Positions 45,083 to 55,927 of a DNA stretch of 64,000 bases are shown here, piece after piece. The position numbers were made by a program, and so were the translations under genes. Numbering within the stretch: position 1 is the stretch's first letter; each line of letters opens with the position of its first letter. The stretch is from Polyangium sp. 6x1 (GTDB lineage: Bacteria; Myxococcota_A; Polyangia; Polyangiales; Polyangiaceae): contig NZ_JARZHH010000001.1 in the NCBI RefSeq assembly GCF_029946515.1, positions 558,001-622,000 of the forward strand. The letters are read 5' to 3'. The notes beneath the pieces are model-generated. The model was not told where the DNA came from and made no database searches. It saw only the letters and a list, made by a program, of their open reading frames with translations.

Positions 45083-46051
45083 TCAGCCGCCCACGAGGCG
45101 CCCCGAGCGATAATCCTCGTAGGCCTGCCGGATCTCCTCGGCCGTGTTCATCACGAAGGGCCCGCGGCGCGCGATGGGCTCGCCGATGGGCTGTCCTGCG
45201 AGGAGCAAGAGGCGCGCTCCCGTGGCGCTCGTCGAGACGGCCGATCGACCCGCGCCGAGCACGGCGAGCTCGCCCCGCGCGACGGGCGTGCCCTCGGGCC
45301 CGATCCGCGCGGCGCCGTCGATGACGTACACGAATGCATTGTGCTCGATCGGCAAGGAATGCCGGAAGCTCGCGCCCGCCGCCAGCGTGACGTCGAGCAT
45401 GCTCGGCGCGACGACGACGCCGTCCACGGGACCGCGCCTTCCCCCCGCCTCCCCGGCGACCACCCGCACCCGGGCGTCCGCGATATCGACCTCGGGAATC
45501 GCCGACGGCGGGATGTCCTGATACCGCGGCTTCGTCATCTTCCGCGCGGCCGGGAGGTTCACCCAGAGCTGAAAGCCCCACATGAGCCCCTGCTCCTGCT
45601 TGGGCATCTCGGAATGAACGATGCCGCGGCCCGCGGTCATCCATTGTGCGCTGCCCGGGACGAGGCGCCCCCGATTCCCGACGCTGTCCTGATGCTCCAT
45701 CGCGCCGTGGATCATGTACGTGACCGTTTCGAAGCCACGGTGCGGATGATCGGGGAATCCCGCGATGTAATCGTCGGCGCGATCGGTGTGGAACTCGTCG
45801 AGGAGGAGGAAGGGATCGAGGTCGGGCAGGGCCTGGCCCCCGAGCGCGCGCGAGAGCCGCACGCCGGCGCCGTCCCGCGTGGGCTGCGCCGTGACGATCC
45901 GCCGCACGGGGCGCGCGTCGGGATCGAGCCCGCTCCCTGCGGCGAGGGGCGCGGGCGCGTCGGTCTCACGCGCGAGCAGGGCGAACGTCGCCGCGGGGAG
46001 GACGGCCCCCGCGGCGAGGAGGAAGTGGCGCCTGGTCGGAGCACGGGCCAT
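45083..46051 (-). CDS. Pirin family protein with Tat signal
   Basis: 322 residues. MARAPTRRHFLLAAGAVLPA is a twin-arginine signal, unusual for pirins, which are mostly cytoplasmic. The bicupin has the iron ligands in DHPHRGFETVTYMIHGAMEH (two His) and IVHSEMPK (His, Glu). Bacterial pirins can act as quercetinases or redox-linked regulators. It is convergent with the GspC gene (5 bases). Confidence 0.9.
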   Translation of the reverse strand: MARAPTRRHFLLAAGAVLPAATFALLARETDAPAPLAAGSGLDPDARPVRRIVTAQPTRDGAGVRLSRALGGQALPDLDPFLLLDEFHTDRADDYIAGFPDHPHRGFETVTYMIHGAMEHQDSVGNRGRLVPGSAQWMTAGRGIVHSEMPKQEQGLMWGFQLWVNLPAARKMTKPRYQDIPPSAIPEVDIADARVRVVAGEAGGRRGPVDGVVVAPSMLDVTLAAGASFRHSLPIEHNAFVYVIDGAARIGPEGTPVARGELAVLGAGRSAVSTSATGARLLLLAGQPIGEPIARRGPFVMNTAEEIRQAYEDYRSGRLVGG

Positions 46052-46097
46052 GCACGCGAAGATAGCGTGCGAGCGGCCCGCGCTCAATGGTCGGAAT

Positions 46098-47408
46098 TCA
46101 GCTCCGACGGCCGCGCGGAGGACGCGGCGGGCGCGGTCCGCGGGGGCGCTGCGGCTCGGGCGCGAATGCCCGGCGCGGCTCGGGGCGCGCCGCGGGCGTC
46201 TCCTGGGCGGGAGGCGCCTGTCCCTCGGCCACCGGAATGCGGCGGCGGAGCAGCTTTTCGATGTCCGAAAGCAACGCGCGCTCCTCGCGGTCGCAGAACG
46301 AAATGGCGCTGCCCGTCGCGCCCGCGCGGCCCGTGCGGCCGATGCGATGCACGTAGCTCTCGGGCACGTTCGGCAAATCGTAATTGATGACGTGCGAGAC
46401 GCCCTCGACGTCGATGCCGCGCGCCGCGATGTCCGTGGCGACGAGCACGGGCGTGACGCCGCGGCGGAACCTGTCGAGGGCGCGCTCGCGGGCGCCCTGC
46501 GATTTGTTGCCGTGAATGGCGAGCGCCTCGATGCCGGCGCGCACGAGCTGCTCGGAGATGCGGTTCGCCCCGTGCTTCGTGCGGGTGAAGACGAGCGCGC
46601 GCTCGACGCTCGACGCGCGCAGGAGCCGCTCGAGCAATGCGCGCTTGTCGGCCTTCTCGACGAAGAAGATCGATTGCTCGACCGTGTCGGCGGCCGCGCG
46701 CGCGGGCGTGACCGAGACGCGCGCCGGGTCGACCAGGATGTTATCGGCGAGCGCGGCGATCTCGCGGGGCATCGTCGCCGAGAAGAAGAGCGTCTGCCTT
46801 TGCTTGGGCAGCGCCGCGACGACGCGCCGCACATCGTGGATGAAGCCCATGTCGAGCATCCGATCGGCCTCGTCGAGGACGAAGACCTCCACGCGATCGA
46901 GGCGCACGAACCCTTGTTGCATCAGATCGAGCAGGCGGCCGGGCGTCGCGACGAGCAGGTCGGGTCCCTTCGCGAGGTTCTCTTCCTGCGGCCGTTGCCC
47001 GACGCCGCCGTAAATGACGGTGTGGCGGAGGCCGAGGTGACGCCCGTACGCGGTCACGCGCTCGCCGATCTGCGCGGCGAGCTCGCGCGTCGGCGTGAGG
47101 ACGAGGGCGCGAATGCCGCCGTGCCGCTGCGTCTTCGAGAGCCGCTGGAGGATTGGCAGGACGAACGCCGCCGTCTTGCCGGTGCCGGTCTGCGCGCAGC
47201 CGAGCAAATCACGGCCGGTGAGCGCCTCGGGGATGGACTGCGATTGAATGGGCGTGGGGCGCTCGTAGCCCTCTTTCACGAGGGCACGCACGAGCGGGGC
47301 CGCGAGGCCGAGCGCGACGAACGCGGCGCCCGGCGCCTCGGAGACCATGGAAACGGAAGCGATCGGCGCGGTGCCCTCGACACGCGGCGCCTCGACGGGG
47401 GCCGCCAT
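46098..47408 (-). CDS. DEAD-box ATP-dependent RNA helicase, RhlE-like
   Basis: About 436 residues. Motifs in order: Q motif ([18 protein letters not shown]), I AQTGTGKT, Ia PTRELA, II DEAD, III SAT, IV/V ARGID and [10 protein letters not shown]. The C-terminus is a basic Pro/Arg tail ([19 protein letters not shown]) for RNA binding. It remodels RNA in ribosome assembly or decay. I use ATG 47408; a GTG at 47435 (VTFSVPGRP) is an alternative with similar weak ribosome site. Confidence 0.93.
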   Translation of the reverse strand: MAAPVEAPRVEGTAPIASVSMVSEAPGAAFVALGLAAPLVRALVKEGYERPTPIQSQSIPEALTGRDLLGCAQTGTGKTAAFVLPILQRLSKTQRHGGIRALVLTPTRELAAQIGERVTAYGRHLGLRHTVIYGGVGQRPQEENLAKGPDLLVATPGRLLDLMQQGFVRLDRVEVFVLDEADRMLDMGFIHDVRRVVAALPKQRQTLFFSATMPREIAALADNILVDPARVSVTPARAAADTVEQSIFFVEKADKRALLERLLRASSVERALVFTRTKHGANRISEQLVRAGIEALAIHGNKSQGARERALDRFRRGVTPVLVATDIAARGIDVEGVSHVINYDLPNVPESYVHRIGRTGRAGATGSAISFCDREERALLSDIEKLLRRRIPVAEGQAPPAQETPAARPEPRRAFAPEPQRPRGPRPPRPPRGRRS

Positions 47409-47658
47409 GGGCCGCCCGGGAACGGAAAAAGTCACGATGAAAATGCTCTCTCGCGGCCCGAACCCCTGAAGGGTGTGGCTTGTCGCTTGCCCCCTCCCGC
47501 CGAGCCGCCAGGGTTCGGGAAGGGCGTGAAACGACCCGTCTGGCCGCTCCACCGCGGCGCGACACTCATCACGGTGCGCACCGCCACGCCTTCCCGGTTG
47601 CCTTCGTTCGGACGCAAGCACGCGGGGCCATGCCCTCACATGCTCGCCGGATAGGATC

Positions 47659-48015
47659 GTGAGCCCGAGCGTGGTAGCGCACGGCAGCGGCACGCGCAAG
47701 GGCCATCGGCCGGCGTGGACAGCTCGGCGCGTGGGGACGTTCGATCCACCGTCGTGGCCGTCTCATTTCGTGAACGGCAGGAAGCCATGGTCGAAGCGTT
47801 ATGCGCGCACCCGAAGTTTTACGCGGCGCATAACGTTTTTTCTGGAATGGGGCCTGCGCGGCAGAACGTACACCCGGACCGATGCGTGCGATTTCCCCGA
47901 GGACGCCGCGCCGGAGCAGGGCATCGTGGGGCCTCGCGAGCGGCCGACGCTCGACGCGATCGTGGCGTACGTGCGCGAAGACGAAGCGCGCGCCGCTGCA
48001 GATGCGGCGACGTGA
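47659..48015 (+). CDS. Doubtful small ORF upstream of the kinase gene
   Basis: 118-residue frame from a GTG in the 683-base gap 47409-48091. Its C-terminal half ([36 protein letters not shown]) has coding-like third positions, but the first half does not and is interrupted by a strong hairpin with a U-run (47797-47841). It may be a gene remnant or noncoding. Apart from this and the hairpin, nothing else is seen in the gap. Confidence 0.25.
   Translation: MSPSVVAHGSGTRKGHRPAWTARRVGTFDPPSWPSHFVNGRKPWSKRYARTRSFTRRITFFLEWGLRGRTYTRTDACDFPEDAAPEQGIVGPRERPTLDAIVAYVREDEARAAADAAT
47797..47841 (+). terminator. Rho-independent terminator-like hairpin
   Basis: cgttatgcgc (47797-47806) and gcgcataacg (47826-47835) are exact complements with a 19-base loop, followed directly by six T (47836-47841) on the plus strand. 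It sits 250 bases before the kinase gene, where no confident plus-strand gene precedes it, so it may end a small RNA or an unannotated transcript. Confidence 0.55.
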
Positions 48016-48091
48016 TGCTCGAAGGCCGCCCACCTTGACACCCAACGTCGCTCGCGGTGTCCTCACGGCTGCTCGCTGAGGAGGCGCGCCC

Positions 48092-50581
<2,490 letters not shown>

Positions 50582-50597
50582 GAGGCGCGGGCGAAGC

Positions 50598-51143
50598 TTA
50601 CGGCGCCTCTCCGATGTAGTCGCCGTACGCCTCGATCTTCGCTTCGAGCCTCGCAGCGAGTGGCGCGCTCGCCGGGCCCAGCGCTGCGAGGATCCGCCTC
50701 GCCTCCTCGCGATACGCGATCCGCTTTTCGCGCGACCAGTACGGCGGCGGCGCGGCGAGGTTCGTGATGCGGTCGGCGAGCTTCACCATCCACACCTCGC
50801 GGGGCTCGCGCTGGATGCGGGCGAGCGAGTCGGCCATCTGCTCTTCCTTCGGCAGGCGCGCATCCTTGCTCAACGCGCGCACTCCACACGCCACGGAGGC
50901 GCCGAAGAGCCGCGTCATCTCCTCCTCGGACGCGCTCGTGTCCTCCAGCGTGTCGTGGAGCAGCGCGCACGTCATGGCGAGCTCCACGTCGAACGAGTCC
51001 TTCGTCGCGACGGCGAGGATCTCGGCAGCGACGGTCACCACATGGGTGATGTACGGATGCTGCTTGCCGGGGACGCGTTGCGCGCCGTGGGCATCGGCTG
51101 CGAAGCCGAGGGCGCGCGCGTACGTGTCGGGGGAGAACGTCAT
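50598..51143 (-). CDS. HD-domain phosphohydrolase, RelA/SpoT hydrolase-like (MESH1 type)
   Basis: 181 residues with only the HD part of RelA/SpoT: HPYITHVVTVAAEILAVATK, ALLHDTLEDTSASEEEMTRL and MVKLADRITNLAAPPPYWSR carry the His/Asp metal ligands. No synthetase or regulatory domain. Such small alarmone hydrolases degrade (p)ppGpp or related nucleotides. I start at ATG 51143; it is convergent with the kinase gene. Confidence 0.87.
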   Translation of the reverse strand: MTFSPDTYARALGFAADAHGAQRVPGKQHPYITHVVTVAAEILAVATKDSFDVELAMTCALLHDTLEDTSASEEEMTRLFGASVACGVRALSKDARLPKEEQMADSLARIQREPREVWMVKLADRITNLAAPPPYWSREKRIAYREEARRILAALGPASAPLAARLEAKIEAYGDYIGEAP

Positions 51144-51163
51144 GCGGGGATCGTACCCCGCGT

Positions 51164-52012
51164 TCAGGCCGAGAGCTTCTCCGACAGCTCCCACAGGCCT
51201 TTCGCCAGATCGTCGTTCTGCGCGTGGCGCGTCGTGCCCGCGATCTTCCGATCGAAGAAATACTCTCCGTTGTAGGGCGCGGCCTCGTCGCTCGTCGCGA
51301 GCCAGACGATCGTATCGGCGCCCTTCTCCGGGCTCCGCGCGAAGAGCGCGGCGGCCGCCTTGACGAAGACCGCTGCGATCGGGCCCGTGTTCAGCGCGAA
51401 CCCTGTGCGCACGTAACCGGGATGCATGCAGTTTGCCGTCGCGCCCGAGCCCTCGAGGCGCCGGGCGAGCTCGCGCGTGAAGAGGATGTTCGCGAGCTTC
51501 GAATCGCCGTAGGCGCCAAAGCCGGCGCTGCCGCTCCGCTTGACGACCGTCGCGAGATCCATCTTGCTGACCTTGTGGGCGTGGCTCGACGTGCTGACCA
51601 CGCGGGCCTTCGGCGTCTTCTTGATCAGGTCGAGCAGGCTCGTGGTCAGGACGAAGTAGGCCATGTGGTTCAGCGCGAACGTCATCTCGATGCCGTCCGG
51701 GCTGAGCTTGTAGTCGGTGAAGACGGCGCCGGCGTTGTTCACGAGCACGTCGAGCCGGTCGTATTTCGCGCGGAAGGCGTCGGCCACGGCGCGGGTCTCG
51801 GCGATCTTCGAGAGGTCGCCGAGGAGGAGCTCGATCTTCTCGTTGCCGCTCGCGTCCTTCAGCTCCTTCACCACGCGCTCGCTCTTCTCGCGGCTCCTGC
51901 CGACGAGCACGAGCGTCGCGCCTCGTTGCGCGAAGGACCCGGCGGCGGACTTGCCGATGCCTTCGGTCGCGCCCGTCACCAGAAAGACTTTGCCTTCGAG
52001 ATCCTTCGCCAT
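51164..52012 (-). CDS. Short-chain dehydrogenase/reductase (retinol dehydrogenase-like)
   Basis: 282 residues; AAGGAG seven bases before the ATG. NAD(P) motif TGATEGIG, structural NNAG, catalytic Ser in VVSTSSHAH and YxxSK as YGDSK, with HPGYVRTGF after it. The layout matches the WWOX/retinol dehydrogenase-like SDR subfamily. Substrate unknown. It ends 20 bases from the HD hydrolase start on the same strand, so the two could be one operon. Confidence 0.93.
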   Translation of the reverse strand: MAKDLEGKVFLVTGATEGIGKSAAGSFAQRGATLVLVGRSREKSERVVKELKDASGNEKIELLLGDLSKIAETRAVADAFRAKYDRLDVLVNNAGAVFTDYKLSPDGIEMTFALNHMAYFVLTTSLLDLIKKTPKARVVSTSSHAHKVSKMDLATVVKRSGSAGFGAYGDSKLANILFTRELARRLEGSGATANCMHPGYVRTGFALNTGPIAAVFVKAAAALFARSPEKGADTIVWLATSDEAAPYNGEYFFDRKIAGTTRHAQNDDLAKGLWELSEKLSA

Positions 52013-52120
52013 CGCGTCGCTCCTTGGTCGAGGCCGCATCTGTAGCGCACGTGTGTGCTGCCGGGGAGATGGACGCGCGAAACGTTGATCGACGGCGCCG
52101 CGCGCGGTAACGAGACGCGC

Positions 52121-52636
52121 ATGACGAGCCCCCAGAGGGACGCGCTCTTCGCGCGGCTCGTGGCCCTTGGCATCGAGACCGAGACCGTCGCGCACCCGCC
52201 TGTCTTCACCGTGGAGGAGGCCAAGGCGCATCGCGTGCGGCACGACGGCACCCACGTGAAGAACCTCTTCTTGCGCAACAAGAAGGGCTCGATGTGGCTC
52301 GTCGTGCTCGACGAGGATCGCGCGGTGGACCTCAAGGACCTCGGCCGCCGCATCGGCGCGGGCCACGTCTCGTTCTGCTCGCACGAGCGCTTGCGTCAGC
52401 ACCTCGGGGTCGAGCCTGGGTCGGTCACGCCGCTCGCTGCGTTGATGGACGAGGCGGGCGTGGTGCAGGTCGTGCTCGACGCGAAGGTCCTCGCGCGGGA
52501 TCCGGTGCATTGCCATCCGCTGACGAACGACCACACGACGGCGATCCGCGGGGCCGACCTCGTCCGGTTTCTTCGGGCGACGGGCCATGAGCCGACCGTC
52601 CTCGACCTCGACGCCCCTGCCGCGCCCTCTCTATAA
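52121..52636 (+). CDS. Prolyl-tRNA deacylase (ProXp-ala/PrdX, YbaK domain)
   Basis: 171 residues. The YbaK/ProX domain has THVKNLFLRNKKGSMWLVVL with the key Lys, PGSVTPLALM-like segment (GSVTPLAALMDEAGVVQVVL), and HPLTNDHTTAIRGADLVRFL. This free-standing editor removes Ala mischarged on tRNA-Pro. Start ATG at 52121, where family homology begins. Divergent from the SDR gene by 108 bases. Confidence 0.93.
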   Translation: MTSPQRDALFARLVALGIETETVAHPPVFTVEEAKAHRVRHDGTHVKNLFLRNKKGSMWLVVLDEDRAVDLKDLGRRIGAGHVSFCSHERLRQHLGVEPGSVTPLAALMDEAGVVQVVLDAKVLARDPVHCHPLTNDHTTAIRGADLVRFLRATGHEPTVLDLDAPAAPSL

Positions 52637-52666
52637 GGAGGAGGCTCGCGGCCCGGGGGGGCAGCC

Positions 52667-52882
52667 TCATGCTTCGCCCCAGGTGAATGCGAGATGAAAG
52701 AGCTCGCGGCTGCGTTCCATGTCGTCTCGACGGGCGCGGAGCATGACTTCATCCCCGTCGGTCCCGAGCATGTAGCCGACGGTGATCTTGCCGCCGAGCC
52801 GCGACACGACGAGCTCGAGCCCGGGCAGGATGGTCCAGTAGAGGCAAAGGGGCTCACCAGAGGCTTCGATCCAAACACTCAT
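52667..52882 (-). CDS. Small hypothetical protein
   Basis: 71 residues from ATG 52882 with a GGTAGGTG-like ribosome site. MSVWIEASGEPLCLYWTILP, LELVVSRLGGKITVGYMLGT and DEVMLRARRDDMERSRELFH have coding-like third positions. It looks like a small beta-sheet cytoplasmic protein with no membrane segment. Family not recognised. Confidence 0.6.
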   Translation of the reverse strand: MSVWIEASGEPLCLYWTILPGLELVVSRLGGKITVGYMLGTDGDEVMLRARRDDMERSRELFHLAFTWGEA

Positions 52883-52961
52883 CACACATTCACCTACCCA
52901 AGTGGGTGCGGTTCCCTCCTGCCCTGTTAAGTGTGTTGAGAGGGCGGTTTGTCCGAAAAGA

Positions 52962-52984
52962 TCGACAGAGCGTGGTCGATTTTT
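52962..52984 (+). terminator. Hairpin terminator of tandem unit A
   Basis: ATCGAC (52962-52967) pairs with GTCGAT (52976-52981), loop of eight, followed by T to 52984; an A-run lies on the other side, so it may act in both directions. Confidence 0.6.
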
Positions 52985-53071
52985 GGGGGCTGGGGTCGCC
53001 CGAGAGATCGGGTTTGGGAGGTAGAACCTCCCGTAGGGTTAAGTGTGTTGAGAAGGCGGATCGTCCACCAG

Positions 53072-53096
53072 AAACGACGTGGTCGTGTCGTTTTTT
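53072..53096 (+). terminator. Hairpin terminator of tandem unit B
   Basis: AAACGAC (53072-53078) pairs with GTCGTTT (53087-53093), loop of eight, with six T in total to 53096. Same placement relative to its repeat element as unit A but with a different stem sequence. Confidence 0.65.
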
Positions 53097-53137
53097 CGGA
53101 CGCACCCAGGGGAGGTTGGTCCGGGTACGGTTCATAT

Positions 53138-53383
53138 GTGCAGGTAGTACGTGTTCGCGGAAAAACTACGCTGGGACCGTGCTCAGAAACTTGCACGGGA
53201 TCGGTGTTTGTCTCTTCCCCCAACGACAAACCCTGTGGTACGGATCCCCGGACGCACCAATGTGAGGTGCAAGCATTTATTTGCCTCGAACGGTGGATGA
53301 GTTCAAGCAGTGGGATTGGTGATGCGTTCGTGGTCACTCCTGTTTCTGACTATCGCTCTCCCGTTCGACGCCCTGGCCTGTGA
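53138..53383 (+). pseudogene. Possible remnant of a Cys-rich secreted protein
   Basis: An 81-residue frame from a GTG holds GPCSETCTGSVFVSSPNDKP and CGTDPRTHQCEVQAFICLER, with five Cys in 36 residues, a pattern like the secreted proteins that follow. It has no signal peptide and overlaps the next start by 62 bases, so it looks like the middle of a decayed paralogue. Could also be chance. Confidence 0.3.
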
Positions 53384-53537
53384 TGTCGGGTGGAGCGAAG
53401 ACGCTAATTTCAAACCTGTGTGTGTCTGCGGCATAGGCACACCTGAAGAATTCGCTGACTGCCTCGCTGAAGGTTTCCCACCGGATCCCGAGACTTGCCC
53501 GGCAGACGCCGGAACTGATGGTGCGCCTGATGCTTGA
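53322..53537 (+). CDS. Short secreted Cys-rich protein, partial duplicate of the next gene
   Basis: 71 residues: signal MRSWSLLFLTIALPFDALA, then CDVGWSEDANFKPVCVCGIG, TPEEFADCLAEGFPPDPETC and a stop after PADAGTDGAPDA. Over its whole length it matches the first 72 residues of the 374-residue protein encoded 75 bases downstream. It may be a real short form or an incomplete tandem copy. Third positions are less GC-biased than in the rest of the window. Confidence 0.65.
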   Translation: MRSWSLLFLTIALPFDALACDVGWSEDANFKPVCVCGIGTPEEFADCLAEGFPPDPETCPADAGTDGAPDA

Positions 53538-53611
53538 CCCGATCGGATATTTTGGAATGTGTGCACAGGACACGCCATCGGGCCACGCATCCTTTTAATC
53601 GGGGGTATTTT

Positions 53612-54736
53612 ATGCGCCTGTGGCCGTTTTTTTTCCTGGCGGGAGCGCTTCCAGTCGTCGCCCTGGCCTGTGGTGACGTCGGCTGGAGCGAAGACGCCAA
53701 CTATAAAGCTGTGTGTGTCTGCGGCGTAGGCACACCTGAGGAATTTGCGGAGTGCCTTGCTGAGGGTTGGCCTCCCGATCCGGAGACCTGCCCCGCAGAT
53801 GCTGGCACGGTCGGGTGTCCAGGTGTGTGCGCCCCGGAAAAGCCCGCCGGCTGGGAAGGCCCCGTCCTCGTCGCCACGGGCCCAGCCATCAGTTTGCCCG
53901 CTTGCCCGAAAGGGACGGAAGAGGTCGTCTGGGCCTTGGCCGATCCCCAACTTGGGCCTCGTGACTGCCCTATCTGTACGTGTGGCGAGCCTCCGGGGAG
54001 CTGCGAGTTTCCTACGTCCTGGAATACACACGCTGCCGTCTGCCAAACGCCTCCCGCGCCCGCGAGTGCATCCTTCGATGCCCCGGCAAACTGGGATGGA
54101 ACGTGCACGACGGCCAACGCCATCTCAGAAGGGAAACTCTGCGGTGGTGTGCCATGTGTCCGCTCCCTTTCCGTAGCCCCGCCCGTCCTCGTGGAAGGTG
54201 ATTGTCCAGCCGCGACCGAGTGGGAGGACCCGCCAGACACCTCCATCCCCTACGGCGGAACCATCAACGAGTGGCCGACGATAGACTCCGTCGCAGCGCT
54301 GGCTTGCGCAAACGACGGGAAAACGTCGTGCAAGTACGCATCCTGTTCGCCGGAGCCGCCCTCCTCTTTCGACGTATGCGTGTACGCCGCAGGGGACGTC
54401 GAATGCCCCGAACGGTGGGCCAAACGCGCCGTGTTCTTCGAGGAGGGCACCGACAAACGCGAGTGCAGCGCTTGCACTTGCTCTCCACCCACAGGAGGCT
54501 CGTGCACCGTTCAGATTCACGTATTCACGGACAGCGCCTGCACGAACGAGCAACTGTCTCCGTATGTCTCCTCTGACATGCCCGCCCCCTGCTACGACCT
54601 GATGGAAGGCATTTCGCTCGGTAGCAAGAGAGCGGAAGTCATCGATAGGGTCCCTGGCGTGTGCATGCCCCAGGGTGGTGAGTCGACGGGAGAGGTGGAG
54701 ATGAAGAAGCCGATCACGTTCTGTTGCCTCGCGTAA
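53612..54736 (+). CDS. Secreted Cys-rich protein of unknown function
   Basis: 374 residues; GGGGG precedes the ATG. The signal MRLWPFFFLAGALPVVALAC is followed by about 28 Cys, often as CxC or CC (VCVCGVG, CPICTCGE, CSACTCSPP, FCCLA), so it is probably disulfide-rich and extracellular. A repeated motif of about 110 residues, ending in C-x-C-(G/S)-x-P-x-G-x-C (ICTCGEPPGSC, ACTCSPPTGGSC), is visible twice. No enzyme motif or known domain. The family is typical of myxobacterial secreted proteins without assigned role. Confidence 0.82.
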   Translation: MRLWPFFFLAGALPVVALACGDVGWSEDANYKAVCVCGVGTPEEFAECLAEGWPPDPETCPADAGTVGCPGVCAPEKPAGWEGPVLVATGPAISLPACPKGTEEVVWALADPQLGPRDCPICTCGEPPGSCEFPTSWNTHAAVCQTPPAPASASFDAPANWDGTCTTANAISEGKLCGGVPCVRSLSVAPPVLVEGDCPAATEWEDPPDTSIPYGGTINEWPTIDSVAALACANDGKTSCKYASCSPEPPSSFDVCVYAAGDVECPERWAKRAVFFEEGTDKRECSACTCSPPTGGSCTVQIHVFTDSACTNEQLSPYVSSDMPAPCYDLMEGISLGSKRAEVIDRVPGVCMPQGGESTGEVEMKKPITFCCLA

Positions 54737-54781
54737 AGCTACCTTGCTCGATCCCGCCCCTAGCTGGTAGGGTCGGGTACG

Positions 54782-55906
54782 ATGGCTCTCCGCGGGGGGA
54801 CGGTACTGGCAGCATCGCTCTGCCTCTTTGCGACGCCTGCCGCCGCGCAGGAGACTTATCGCCTCGACTACGTGCGCGAGCCTGGCGCAGAGGTCTGCCC
54901 GAGCGAGGCGACCTTCCGTGCCGCTGTCTCCAAAGAGGTCGGCCGAGATCCGTTCCGACCTGAGGCGTCGAATCGTCTCAAGGTCATCTTCCACCGCTCC
55001 GAAAAGAACATTCGCGTCGAGATCGTCGCGAAAGACGATTCTGGATCGGAACAGCGCGCACCTGAGCACGAAAAGCCCGCATGGGAATGTGCTGGTTTGT
55101 TGCACCACGCGGCTTTCAGCGCGGGGATGCTCATCGATCCGCTGGCGCCGCCTGAGCCGGAGCAGCCTGTCGTTCCCCCCGGACCACCTCCCCTTGCGCC
55201 ACCTGCGCTTCCGGCGCCACCCCTTCCACCATCGAGCCCGCCACCTCCGCCTACCGCCGTACAAACCGCGCGGACAGTGCCGACACTCCGGCCAGGTCCA
55301 CCCACGCGCATCCTCATTTCGTTCGCTGGAGGCGCCGCCTCCGGCAGTACACCGGGGTTGTCACCCTCCGTGGTGTTTGGCCTCGGGCTCCGACAAGCTG
55401 AACTCTCCTTGAGCGTAGAAGCCCGCTATGACGCTCAGAGCGCGCGTATTGAAGAGCCATACCGCATCCGTGGATCACAGCGGTTTGGAATGCTCCTACC
55501 ATGCCACCATTCGAGAGCACGTTCTTGGCTTCAACTGGACAAGTGTCTCTTGATCTCAATTGGATGGCTCGATCGCAGCATTGAGCACGAGAGTAAAGTA
55601 CGGAAGTTTCTGGAAGAGATACCCACTTTTACCTGGGGCGTGGGCTTCCGCGGCGGCTTGTCGTTCCTGTTGGGACAGTCGTTGACCCTGCAGACTCGAC
55701 TGGATGTCCTCTTCGTGCCCGACCCGCCCGGGGAAGTTGTTCTCGGCCGCGAAATCTGGACCTACCCCTACGCCTCCGCCGCGGCCCACGTTGGTCTCAC
55801 CTACGCCTTCGACGTGTTCCGCCCCACCGCCAAACCCCCTCCCCCGCCGCTTTCTCAAAAATTTTTTCCCGCCGTCGGTACATCCGGGGGGTCTGACGAC
55901 ATTTAA
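54782..55906 (+). CDS. Exported protein with proline-rich linker and beta-barrel-like C-terminus
   Basis: 374 residues. Signal LAASLCLFATPAAAQETYRL with AxA cleavage. Residues 20-120 form a small domain with two Cys (AEVCPSEATFRAAV, PAWECAGLLHHAAF). A Pro-rich spacer (about 122-165) leads to 190 residues with alternating hydrophobic strands (SPSVVFGLGLRQAELSLSVE, FRGGLSFLLGQSLTLQTRLD), suggesting an outer-membrane barrel. It sits 21 bases before the ECF sigma gene and is probably in its operon, perhaps as the envelope partner or target. Confidence 0.8.
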   Translation: MALRGGTVLAASLCLFATPAAAQETYRLDYVREPGAEVCPSEATFRAAVSKEVGRDPFRPEASNRLKVIFHRSEKNIRVEIVAKDDSGSEQRAPEHEKPAWECAGLLHHAAFSAGMLIDPLAPPEPEQPVVPPGPPPLAPPALPAPPLPPSSPPPPPTAVQTARTVPTLRPGPPTRILISFAGGAASGSTPGLSPSVVFGLGLRQAELSLSVEARYDAQSARIEEPYRIRGSQRFGMLLPCHHSRARSWLQLDKCLLISIGWLDRSIEHESKVRKFLEEIPTFTWGVGFRGGLSFLLGQSLTLQTRLDVLFVPDPPGEVVLGREIWTYPYASAAAHVGLTYAFDVFRPTAKPPPPPLSQKFFPAVGTSGGSDDI

Positions 55907-55927
55907 CAGGCGGAAGCGAGAGCCCTC

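Larger units (their letters stand above)
52927..53096 (+). repeat. Two tandem sRNA-like units, each a conserved element plus terminator hairpin
   Basis: Element A (52927-52955) and B (53038-53066) begin with the same gttaagtgtgttgag and match at 26 of 29 bases, 111 bases apart. Each is followed within 7 bases by a hairpin ending in a U-run, although the hairpin sequences differ. Between them lie two further perfect hairpins, CCCGA-gaga-TCGGG (52999-53012) and GGGAGG-tagaa-CCTCCC (53016-53032). Conserved spacing plus changed stems suggests two related structured RNAs. The gap 52883-53321 otherwise holds only the Cys-rich fragment below. Confidence 0.5.

Noticed and set aside
47797-47841. Integron attC-like site
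   Set aside because: The arms GTTATGC/GCATAAC do not fit RYYYAAC/GTTRRRY, and the hairpin ends in a U-run as in a terminator; no integrase or cassette array is present.
52880-52930. tRNA gene suggested by a GGTTC-containing stretch
   Set aside because: No matching acceptor, D or anticodon stems could be drawn.
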